Position numbers and translations under genes: made by a program
The notes under the pieces: generated by a model
Databases searched by the model: none
The model's input: only the letters and a program-made list of their open reading frames with translations
Told to the model about the DNA's origin: nothing
Source: a virus
Length of the DNA stretch: 28,359 nt
IMG/VR virus record: IMGVR_UViG_3300020187_000160
Coordinates: 1-28,359 of that record
Strand: one strand, 5' to 3'
Part shown: positions 1 to 6,778 of the stretch, in pieces
Position numbering within the stretch: position 1 is the first letter of the stretch
Layout: each line of letters starts with the position of its first letter

Positions 1-225
1 CATATTAGTAACAGAACTCACATTCCAAGAACTAATGTCTCGGTTGAATGCATCTGCGCCGCTGAACATAGCACTCATATTAGTAACAGAACTCACATTC
101 CAAGAACTAATGTTTCGGTTGAATGCAGTAGCACCGTTGAACGCATAGGACATATCAGTAACAGTACTCACATCCCAAGAAGCAATGTCTGGGTCAAGCC
201 CAGTATTTGCGTAATTGTTCCAAGC
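1..225 (-). repeat. 75-bp tandem repeats encoding DUF285 units
   Basis: Copies span 1-75 and 76-150, with a more diverged copy at about 151-225. The first 41 bases of the first two copies differ at only one position. Each copy encodes one 25-residue repeat in frame. The array continues off the window edge, so the copy number is unknown. Confidence 0.9.
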
Positions 226-855
226 TTCTTTTAATGTTGTTATGGGTGCTTCGGTGACAATACCAAAGTTTGGGACAAAAGTATAACCAGCAGTGAGCGT
301 GATATCTCCTTGCGGCGCGCCCGCAGCAGTAGCGGTATTTGTTAGTGGGTAGTAATAAAGACCATCCTCGATGATAATAACCGATGCAGAACGGCTCAAG
401 GTAGAATTACCTAAGCTGTCGTTTGCATCTAGCGTTACTGTAGCAGTTTCAACGCCTTCTACAACACTCTCATCAAGCGCAGTGAAACCGAAAGAATATG
501 CTCCGTTTGTGACGGTAAGCGTGCCTGTCAAAGACGCTAAACTGATATCCTCAACACTAACTCCTGAGATAGTGTATCCGACAGTGGTCCCCTCGGGGAC
601 GTTGACTGTTGTACCGGAAAAAATAGCAGTAACACCATTTCCTTCGGCCAGATACGAGACGTTAAACGAAGGCTGTAACCAACTTGCAGCACCAGATCTT
701 CTCGCTGCCCTGTAAGTCCTTCTGGTGGATCTTGCCGAAGCCAAAATAGCTTCCAAGCCAGAGCGTAGATTCCTAGGCCGTGGCGGTGTTCTTGCAGCAA
801 TACGAGCAGCTCGAGCTGCAGCGATTGTTGCGAATAAGTTTGAATCATATGGCAT
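1..855 (-). CDS. Calx-beta-like plus DUF285 (BspA-like) repeat surface protein, 3' truncated
   Basis: I read an open frame of 285 codons from an ATG at 855 to the window edge with no stop, so the C-terminus is missing. The start follows an AAGGAG ribosome site and a late promoter. Residues about 10-60 are Arg/Ala-rich. Residues about 65-170 form a Calx-beta-like domain, with [18 protein letters not shown] and later [16 protein letters not shown]. From about residue 200 there are roughly 25-residue repeats such as [16 protein letters not shown], the hallmark of the DUF285/BspA-like repeat family found in bacterial surface proteins. No signal peptide is visible, which suits a phage virion part rather than a secreted protein. 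It follows the major capsid gene but is separated from it by a terminator and has its own late promoter. I infer a virion surface or adhesion role; its exact location on the particle (head decoration or fibre) is unknown. Confidence 0.85.
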   Translation of the reverse strand, partial: MPYDSNLFATIAAARAARIAARTPPRPRNLRSGLEAILASARSTRRTYRAARRSGAASWLQPSFNVSYLAEGNGVTAIFSGTTVNVPEGTTVGYTISGVSVEDISLASLTGTLTVTNGAYSFGFTALDESVVEGVETATVTLDANDSLGNSTLSRSASVIIIEDGLYYYPLTNTATAAGAPQGDITLTAGYTFVPNFGIVTEAPITTLKEAWNNYANTGLDPDIASWDVSTVTDMSYAFNGATAFNRNISSWNVSSVTNMSAMFSGADAFNRDISSWNVSSVTNM

Positions 856-901
856 ATGATTAATCTCCTTTGTGTGTTTGTTGCTCCTATTTGAGCGACT
901 T

Positions 902-909
902 TATTTATA
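902..909 (-). promoter_or_regulatory. T4-type late promoter for the DUF285 gene
   Basis: The minus strand reads TATAAATA, the T4 late -10 element. With T4 spacing, transcription would begin near 896, giving a leader of about 40 nt that contains the AAGGAG ribosome site before the ATG at 855. It lies just downstream of the capsid-gene terminator. Confidence 0.75.
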
Positions 910-928
910 TAATTATCAACTTTCAAGT

Positions 929-956
929 AAAAAAAAGGGACTCCGAAGAGTCCCTT
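929..956 (-). terminator. Rho-independent terminator after the capsid gene
   Basis: On the minus strand a GGGACTC/GAGTCCC stem, extendable by two A-T pairs, encloses a TTCG tetraloop and is followed by eight T residues. It lies about 30 bases past the stop of gene 23. C(UUCG)G loops are well known in T4 transcripts. Confidence 0.92.
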
Positions 957-987
957 ATAGAGCAGATCCTTTAAAGGATTCTTTTTC

Positions 988-2295
988 TTAGAGGATCAGC
1001 ATGTTGTCGACGCGGAAAATACGGTAGTACTGGTTGCTCTTAGCAGCAGCCAAGCCATCAGCAGGTGTTTGACCAACGAATGGGTTAGAAGCCATGCCGT
1101 AACGAGTCTTGAAGCCAATCTTAGGTTGGAAAGTATCTTCAGCGACTGCGCGGAACATTTGCAGAGGAACGTAAGGACAGTAGAATACACCGGCGTCATA
1201 AGGATTGGTGCCTTTGTAACCAACAGTTACATAGTCAGCAGTCGCATATGGGTCGATATAAACTCGTGTACGACCGTTAAGAACACCAGCAAAAGTAGAG
1301 CCAGTATCGTCAACTTGTAGGTTAGCTGAGATTGCAGGAGCGTAGTCCAACATGCCAGCAGCGGCCAAAGCAGTAGCAACATCTGATGAACAGATGATGA
1401 AGTTACCTTTACCACGACGAGTGTCTTTAGCGATTTGGTTAGCTTCACGTTCGATTTGAACCATCAAGCCTTTGAACTTCTCAACAGACCAACGGCCATC
1501 AGCGTCTGTAGACAGATCGAAGATACCAGGAATGGTAACGTTTGAGCTTTGTGCGCCCATCTTAGCTTGTGAGTTGATCGTACGGATAACTTCACGGTTG
1601 ATTTCAGCCAAGATTTCTGTTGAAAGAATGTTAGCGAGTTCAGTTTCAGCGTCAAGACCGTGAATTGCTTTCAAGTCTTGTGCGAGTTCGATTGAGTATT
1701 CAGCTTTGAGAGCACGTGACTTTGCAGTTACAGTAGCTTTCTCAATGGTGAAACCCATTTCTGGGAAAGTTGACCCAGCAAGACCAAGACCTTCTGCATC
1801 AGTAGTCGGAAGACCGCCGCCGAAGTCAGGGCCAGAAGCTGAATCAGTAGTTGCCAAACCAGCAAGACCAGAAGTGTCTTGTGCTTGAGTAGCAGCTGAA
1901 TCGCCAGAGAAGTATGAAGGCGCTTCGCCGAACAATGCTTCGTCGCCAGAAGTAGTTGCACCTTGCGTAGTCTTGAAACGTGACTTCATTGCAAAGATAA
2001 GACCAGTAGGACCAGACATGGGCTGAACACCACAAACGTCGTATGCCATCAGATTAGGCATTGCACGACGAACGAGTGCGATCAGTACTGGGTTCCAGTT
2101 AGCAACAGCACCTGTAGTAGTAGGTGATGCTTCGTTTAACAAAGAAGACGTTTCGTCAGATTCACGAAATGCAATTTCTTGGTTTTCTAAAATAGCAGCA
2201 GTAACTGCTTTACGGTGATGATCAGTGATTTTACCAGCTGATTCTTCGTTGAGCACTGGGCTCCACTTTTCAATTAATTTATCGTAAGAAATCAT
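988..2295 (-). CDS. gp23: Major capsid protein precursor (T4 gp23-like)
   Basis: This 435-residue protein is the T4-type major capsid protein, which forms the hexamers of the head. The N-terminus (ISYDKLIEKWSPVLN, then AVTAAILENQE) matches the prohead-targeting region of the family, and NPVLIALVRRAMPNLMAYDV is the conserved start of the mature protein. T4 gp23 is trimmed by the gp21 protease after (I/L)xE sites; here L53-N54-E55|A56 is the best candidate and would remove 55 residues. It is shorter than T4 gp23 (521 aa), as is usual in marine relatives. The start follows an AAGGAG site with good spacing. It is the last gene of the head operon and ends in a strong terminator. No gene for a gp24-type vertex protein follows within the window. 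Confidence 0.98.
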   Translation of the reverse strand: MISYDKLIEKWSPVLNEESAGKITDHHRKAVTAAILENQEIAFRESDETSSLLNEASPTTTGAVANWNPVLIALVRRAMPNLMAYDVCGVQPMSGPTGLIFAMKSRFKTTQGATTSGDEALFGEAPSYFSGDSAATQAQDTSGLAGLATTDSASGPDFGGGLPTTDAEGLGLAGSTFPEMGFTIEKATVTAKSRALKAEYSIELAQDLKAIHGLDAETELANILSTEILAEINREVIRTINSQAKMGAQSSNVTIPGIFDLSTDADGRWSVEKFKGLMVQIEREANQIAKDTRRGKGNFIICSSDVATALAAAGMLDYAPAISANLQVDDTGSTFAGVLNGRTRVYIDPYATADYVTVGYKGTNPYDAGVFYCPYVPLQMFRAVAEDTFQPKIGFKTRYGMASNPFVGQTPADGLAAAKSNQYYRIFRVDNMLIL

Positions 2296-2301
2296 TAGTT
2301 A

Positions 2302-3348
2302 TTACTCCTTGTTTGCTTTCTTAATAGCTTGCAGATAACGATCCATTGATGAACTAGATTCAACAATAACAGCGTCATCGCTCCAGTCTTCTACAATCTC
2401 TTCGACTTCGGTTGAAATTTCTTTCGCAAAGTAAGATTCTTTAACAGTCTTAACTTTATGTGCGAATGATTCTTCGTCTTCAAAATCGAGAGATTCAACT
2501 AGAGAGCGCAGCTTTTCTACTTGAGTTTGTGCGAGGTCGCCAGCAGCTTCACGGATAACCGCTTCGCGCATGTAACCTTCGAGTTGTTGTGTTAGAGCCA
2601 TGGCGGACTCAGTTGTTGAATTCAGTTTTTCTTCTAATTCTTCAACTGAAGATGCTAACTCATCTACTAAGTCAACCTTGGATTCTGGAACATCAATGTA
2701 AGATTCAACAAACAATTCTTTAAGATTGTTCATGAAACCTTCAGCGATTTCTGTTCGTAGACCTTGTTCGATAGCAACTTGGTTATCAGTCATCCACTGT
2801 TCTACTACGTAGTTTAGGTAGGTATCAACTTTCTCGACCAAATCGTTGCGAGTAGCTTCGACTTCTTCTTCGAGTTTTGATTGATATTCTTCTTCTAATC
2901 TTTCTACTTCTGTAGAAATTTTAGAATTAATTGCAGCTTCAAAAATAACTGCTGTTTTTGCTTTGAACTCATCAGAAAGCGTAGCTTCTGATTCGACCAA
3001 TGCGTTGAGATCATCTGAGAAATCGTAAGCAGTTTCGGGCAATTCAATTGCTTCGTCTTCTACCATTTCACCGAATTCTTCATGCATTTTAGCATAAGCG
3101 GCAGCAAGCTGCTCTTTTTTCATTCCAGACATTTTACTGTACATAGCATTAATCATGCCTGCTTTAGTTTTTGGTGCTGGATCTTGTTTGGTTTGATCAC
3201 CCTTACGAGTTGAAGCCTTTGAAATAGACTTGTCTGCTGCAGCGACGGACGCTACAGATTGGTCTTCAGCTTTCTCAGTATCATGAGTTTGGGCTTCCAC
3301 GATTTCGTTGTCCTCATCGTGAAGCTCTACATTTACTTGATCAGTCAT
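2302..3348 (-). CDS. gp22: Prohead core scaffold protein (gp22-like)
   Basis: This 348-residue, very Glu-rich protein sits between the protease and capsid genes, the place of T4 gene 22. T4 gp22 forms the inner scaffold of the prohead and is then degraded by gp21. The sequence is mostly predicted helix, with coiled-coil-like stretches (for example VERLEEEYQSKLEEEVEATR, about residues 150-175, and SSVEELEEKLNST) and a low-complexity acidic N-terminal 60 residues. It is longer than T4 gp22 (269 aa). A clear AAGGAG site precedes the ATG at 3348. The assignment rests on order and composition more than on a diagnostic motif; sequence divergence is normal for this family. Confidence 0.9.
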   Translation of the reverse strand: MTDQVNVELHDEDNEIVEAQTHDTEKAEDQSVASVAAADKSISKASTRKGDQTKQDPAPKTKAGMINAMYSKMSGMKKEQLAAAYAKMHEEFGEMVEDEAIELPETAYDFSDDLNALVESEATLSDEFKAKTAVIFEAAINSKISTEVERLEEEYQSKLEEEVEATRNDLVEKVDTYLNYVVEQWMTDNQVAIEQGLRTEIAEGFMNNLKELFVESYIDVPESKVDLVDELASSVEELEEKLNSTTESAMALTQQLEGYMREAVIREAAGDLAQTQVEKLRSLVESLDFEDEESFAHKVKTVKESYFAKEISTEVEEIVEDWSDDAVIVESSSSMDRYLQAIKKANKE

Positions 3349-3364
3349 GCGTACTCCTTAATTG

Positions 3365-4018
3365 TTATGATTTGAGCAACGAGAGGAAATTTTTAAACTC
3401 ACGAGCTTGGATCTCATACAGATCAGACCGCGGAGCTTTCTTAATTTCTGTCTCCATTTCTTCAATTACTTGAGGTTCAATAATGCCATTATTCCAGACC
3501 CATTCAACACCTTCCATTATTCCATTTACGAAAGCTGCTGGTGCAGATGGATCTTGTACGATATCAACCGTACTAAGAATGAAGTCGTCTTTGACGACCA
3601 TTGTGCCACTACGTTGTTCAAGACTACCCATACCACGAGTTGAAACACCTAGTCTAACACCGCCCTCGAGCAAACCTTTAACGATTTGGCCCATAGGAGT
3701 ATCTAATATAGATGCCTTTCCAATCACATCATTACCTTTCCACTCAAGAGAAGTAATGAGGTGAGAAACTTTGTCGAGGTTAATGGTTGGCCCTTCAGGG
3801 TGATTTAACTCACCTACTGCTCTGCCTTGATTAACCTGTTCAGCCACGTATTTACCTACAGCCCTTTCCATTATGGCTCTGGGATATACACGACCATTGC
3901 GATTCTTTTGTTCTGCCTGTGCGAATATACCTTCAATAGCGAAGGTCTTGCCGCCGGATTTCGTTGCTTCTGTGATAACTTCTAACTCGTTATCAATAAA
4001 TTCAGCCATCAACTTCAT
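3365..4018 (-). CDS. gp21: Prohead core maturation protease (gp21-like)
   Basis: This 217-residue protein matches T4 gp21 in length (212 aa) and position. Gp21 is a serine protease of the phage prohead/herpesvirus protease type that cleaves head proteins after (I/L)xE. Likely catalytic residues are His73 in GELNHPE and Ser126 in RLGVSTRG. KNRNGRVYPRAI (about 38-49) is another conserved family block. The N-terminus contains I15-T16-E17|A18, which fits the enzyme's own cleavage rule and may be an auto-processing site. Its ATG overlaps the TAA of the upstream 73-aa gene (TAATG), so the two are probably translationally coupled; an AAAAGGA site lies upstream. ATG codon 4 is an alternative start. 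Confidence 0.96.
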   Translation of the reverse strand: MKLMAEFIDNELEVITEATKSGGKTFAIEGIFAQAEQKNRNGRVYPRAIMERAVGKYVAEQVNQGRAVGELNHPEGPTINLDKVSHLITSLEWKGNDVIGKASILDTPMGQIVKGLLEGGVRLGVSTRGMGSLEQRSGTMVVKDDFILSTVDIVQDPSAPAAFVNGIMEGVEWVWNNGIIEPQVIEEMETEIKKAPRSDLYEIQAREFKNFLSLLKS

Positions 4019-4239
4019 TATCGCATTCCTTTTAATTCTTTTGCAAATTGCACACCTGCTTTCTCTGCTTCTCTTTGAGTAGAGAAGGTGTCCAATTTAT
4101 CCTTGTCGATATAAACAACAAATTTATTTTTAACCTTCAAGACAGTAACATTAATCTTATTAGTTTTCTTAGAGAACACTAAATCGCCAGACATATTTTT
4201 GGCTTTGACTGCTTCTGATATTTGCTTAAAAGTCTTCAT
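4018..4239 (-). CDS. Small basic protein, candidate internal head protein (gp68 position)
   Basis: This 73-residue Lys-rich protein lies between the acidic core protein and the protease, where T4 has gene 68. I see no clear gp68 homology. Its N-terminus, MKTFKQISEA, resembles the T4 internal-protein capsid-targeting sequence (MKTYQEFIAEA) and contains I-S-E|A, a match to the gp21 cleavage rule. The mature part would be a compact basic beta/alpha domain (INVTVLKVKNKFVVYIDKDKL). I infer that it may be packaged in the prohead and cleaved. A late promoter lies only 7 bases before the ATG and no Shine-Dalgarno site is seen, so its translation may be from an almost leaderless transcript or from readthrough mRNA. 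The stop overlaps the gp21 start. Confidence 0.8.
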   Translation of the reverse strand: MKTFKQISEAVKAKNMSGDLVFSKKTNKINVTVLKVKNKFVVYIDKDKLDTFSTQREAEKAGVQFAKELKGMR

Positions 4240-4246
4240 TGTTTTT

Positions 4247-4254
4247 TATTTATA
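4247..4254 (-). promoter_or_regulatory. T4-type late promoter immediately upstream of the 73-aa gene
   Basis: The minus strand reads TATAAATA followed by AAAAACA and then the ATG at 4239. With T4 late-promoter geometry the transcript would start within about two bases of the ATG. It could supply the protease, scaffold and capsid genes downstream. Confidence 0.65.
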
Positions 4255-4259
4255 ATAAA

Positions 4260-4550
4260 TTAATCTTCAAGGTCTGTATCTTCTAAATCAGCTTCGTCAG
4301 AGCCATAATCTTGCTCTAAACCCTGTTCTAATTCAGAGAATACTTCATCTTCTGATGATTCTTCTGAGCCGTAATACTGTGCAGCGACAGCAATTCGTTG
4401 TTGCTCAAGCGCGTCTTGAATTCGGTCACCAAGTAATGTAGAGAATGTTTCGCCCGCTTGGTTAAATTCTTTGTCGGATATGCTGTTGATTAAATCTTCG
4501 ATAGACGCTTCTGGGGTCGCGGCGTCAACTTCAACTTCATGTTCGCTCAT
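4260..4550 (-). CDS. gp67: Acidic prohead core protein (gp67-like)
   Basis: This small acidic protein follows the portal gene, the position of T4 gene 67, whose product is a prohead core component that is cleaved by gp21. The central part, RIQDALEQQRIAVAAQYYG (about residues 49-67), fits the helix typical of the family (a segment of the type ALE..KI.IA...FG). The C-terminus is almost entirely Asp/Glu/Ser, as in T4 gp67. I chose the ATG at 4550 (96 aa), because AAGGA lies seven bases upstream of it; the in-frame ATG at 4568 has no ribosome site and would add six residues. The assignment is by position, composition and this motif. Confidence 0.85.
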   Translation of the reverse strand: MSEHEVEVDAATPEASIEDLINSISDKEFNQAGETFSTLLGDRIQDALEQQRIAVAAQYYGSEESSEDEVFSELEQGLEQDYGSDEADLEDTDLED

Positions 4551-4579
4551 ATTAAAATCCTTATTCATTATTTAAAAAA

Positions 4580-6157
4580 TTATTTAGCCGGTTCGTTAGG
4601 CTCTTCTTTCGGAGCCGGTTCTGGAACCGAAGGTGCTTCATCTGCCGGAGCTTCTTGTTCGGGCTCTGGCAGCTCACCCGCTGCAAACTCTTGATCTATC
4701 TCTTTTTTCATTTTCGCGATATCTTCTTCCGATAATCGCATGACATTTTTCATTACCCATTCTTTAGAGAAATAATCACCAACAAATTGCTGCACTTCAT
4801 TCATTGTACCCAATCTGTCTCTTAGGATTTCGGCTTCTTTCAGTTCAGAGAAATAATTGTCTTTAACAAAATCAACGACGATTTCTGCTTTCCATTCATC
4901 CCAATCTTGGTCGGTAATAATTCCTTTTATGATCAATTGCTTTCGAAGAATACCCAAGAATACCTGTGAGAATTTACGGCGAATACGATCGATAAATTTC
5001 TGAAACTTAACCTCGTCTCGAGTAATCTCTGTTGACCGCCCAAGAGAAAACTGTGCTTCTTGTTCGAGACGATTGATAGGCACATTCAAAGCGCGATACA
5101 ACCGTTTTTGGAAATAAACAATGTCGTCTATCTGACCGAGATTATCTCCTCCAGGAAGAGTAGAGATCTCAGTCCCACGACCACCTTCTCTACGAGGCAA
5201 CCAAAAATCTTCGAGCATAGACATATGCTTTCGGTCGTCTTTGAGTTCACCTGTTGATGCGTCATAAACCAATTTGTTGCGATACTTCGCCATGATGTTT
5301 TTCATATATTCTTCGGCTTTACCACGTGGTAAACTACCGACATCGATATAGAAGATACGCCTTTCCGGTGCTCTCGCGAGACGATAGATGACTAAAGAGT
5401 CTTCCATCATACGCAACTGATTAATTGGCTTTAACGCTTTATGGATGTGTGATATTACTTTCTTTCGACTTTCGTCCAAAAGTCCAGAAGTAACGTAACT
5501 GACCGAATCGGGAGAAAGGCGAACACCAGAATTTGATTGACCTGGTTTTTCTTCAAACACATAAAACTCGTCTACTGTGTCGACCAATTTCGCACCAGTG
5601 ATAGGGTCTTTCTTGTATTTGATGTTCTTCACTTTTCGTATACGGGCAGAGTCGATACTTCTGATCTCTTGTATACCAGCTTTTAAATTTGACTCATTAA
5701 CCAATAGATGATGATAAATTCTTCCATCTACATACCAGCTTCGAAATATATCGTGACCGAGTTCATTGAACTTCAGCATAGAGACGATATTTTCAAATTC
5801 TTCTGTTATTTGGTCTTTGATTTTGTCGGGCGCGTCAACCTTGTCTAGACTAAGTTCAACGTTAGATTCTAGTTCTGATGCGCTAATAGATTCGTTAACA
5901 ATTTCTTCGATTGCCATATCTACTTCTGGGTGCATTGCTACACCACGATATCGCAATACTAACTGATGGTTGTCCTTTGAGTTGTCCCCGTCCATATTGA
6001 TGTACTGGCCATAATGTCCAGCTGCAGCAGTTACATACCCCGCCCCGTCTTCATCAACAGGTGGTACAATAGAAGGAAGTTTCGAACCCGCCGCCTGTGC
6101 TTTGCCAGCGCGCTTAATTTCAAATCCGAAAAGTTTTAATACTCGATCATCAGCCAT
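4580..6157 (-). CDS. gp20: Portal vertex protein (gp20-like)
   Basis: This 525-residue protein matches T4 gp20 (524 aa) in size. It forms the dodecameric portal through which DNA is packaged and to which the neck attaches. Diagnostic stretches include VDMAIEEIVNESI near residue 80, RLARAPERRIFYIDVGSLPR near 265, and LPGGDNLGQIDDIVYFQKRL near 340, followed by a basic helical region around IDRIRRKFSQVFLGILRKQL. The last 30 residues are a low-complexity Pro/Glu/Ala tail. The ribosome site is weak (AGAGAAACC). It is the first gene after the tail-tube terminator and heads the head-assembly gene group. Confidence 0.98.
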   Translation of the reverse strand: MADDRVLKLFGFEIKRAGKAQAAGSKLPSIVPPVDEDGAGYVTAAAGHYGQYINMDGDNSKDNHQLVLRYRGVAMHPEVDMAIEEIVNESISASELESNVELSLDKVDAPDKIKDQITEEFENIVSMLKFNELGHDIFRSWYVDGRIYHHLLVNESNLKAGIQEIRSIDSARIRKVKNIKYKKDPITGAKLVDTVDEFYVFEEKPGQSNSGVRLSPDSVSYVTSGLLDESRKKVISHIHKALKPINQLRMMEDSLVIYRLARAPERRIFYIDVGSLPRGKAEEYMKNIMAKYRNKLVYDASTGELKDDRKHMSMLEDFWLPRREGGRGTEISTLPGGDNLGQIDDIVYFQKRLYRALNVPINRLEQEAQFSLGRSTEITRDEVKFQKFIDRIRRKFSQVFLGILRKQLIIKGIITDQDWDEWKAEIVVDFVKDNYFSELKEAEILRDRLGTMNEVQQFVGDYFSKEWVMKNVMRLSEEDIAKMKKEIDQEFAAGELPEPEQEAPADEAPSVPEPAPKEEPNEPAK

Positions 6158-6183
6158 TTGGTTTCTCTAATAATAATTATAAA

Positions 6184-6219
6184 AAATAAAGGGAGAGGTA
6201 TTTCACTCTCCCTTTATTT
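6184..6219 (-). terminator. Rho-independent terminator after the tail tube gene
   Basis: A perfect inverted repeat of about 14 bp (core GGGAGAG/CTCTCCC, flanked by AAATAAA/TTTATTT) encloses an 8-base loop. It lies just after the gp19 stop and continues into a T-rich run on the minus strand. Because the arms are symmetrical it could work on either strand, but only minus-strand genes are present. Confidence 0.88.
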
Positions 6220-6228
6220 AGTGTCAAG

Positions 6229-6756
6229 TTAAGATGTCGTGTTTGATTCCCAGTATTGTACTTGGAACTCAACAGTGAATCTTTCGATTTCATCTACTGA
6301 TGTATATGCTACGTCGATAGGTGAAACCAAAGTCGGGAAACAGCCTCGAAGATTATAAGTCTTCAATACTGATGCGTCTTTGTCCAATTGCTCGACCAAC
6401 AAGTCTGATTGATAATCAGTTGGGTTGGTAAGACCAGTGTTAGCTGAATGTGCGTTAATGCCATTCATCCAACGCTCCATTGAATCGCGAACAGTGAAGT
6501 CTGTATCATTGATAACAGTCACGGTCCAAGGTTCGAATGTGCGATCACCAGCAATCTTTAACTGACGACCACGGAAAGGTACTGTAATAAGACCAACCGT
6601 AGACCCAGGTAATTGTGCTGCTTCGCAGAGGAAAGACGTCAATTCTGCGTCTCCTGCTGCAAACTGCGGAAAGTTAATGGTTGCTTTGAACAGATTTGGT
6701 CTAGCACCACCACCACGCAGCTTTGATTTAAAGTCATCGACTCCTAAAATTGCCAT
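6229..6756 (-). CDS. gp19: Tail tube protein (gp19-like)
   Basis: This 175-residue protein is close in length to T4 gp19 (163 aa) and directly follows the sheath gene, as in T4. It polymerises into the inner tube of the contractile tail. The N-terminus (MAILGVDDFKSKLRGGGARPNLFKA) and the central QLPGSTVGLITVPFRGRQLKIAGDRTF region are typical of T4-type tube proteins, as is the C-terminal IERFTVEFQVQYW strand. A good AAGGAG site precedes the ATG. It shares the transcript started at the late promoter before the sheath gene and ends in a terminator. Confidence 0.97.
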   Translation of the reverse strand: MAILGVDDFKSKLRGGGARPNLFKATINFPQFAAGDAELTSFLCEAAQLPGSTVGLITVPFRGRQLKIAGDRTFEPWTVTVINDTDFTVRDSMERWMNGINAHSANTGLTNPTDYQSDLLVEQLDKDASVLKTYNLRGCFPTLVSPIDVAYTSVDEIERFTVEFQVQYWESNTTS

Positions 6757-6778
6757 TTAATATTCTCCTTAATGGTGC

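Noticed and set aside
1-225. CRISPR-like array from the 75-bp repeats
   Set aside because: The repeats are contiguous, in frame and encode DUF285 units. There are no unique spacers.
371-715. Plus-strand 114-codon open frame
   Set aside because: It is a shadow of the minus-strand Calx-beta/DUF285 gene, which shows recognisable domains, a promoter and a ribosome site. The plus-strand product resembles no family.
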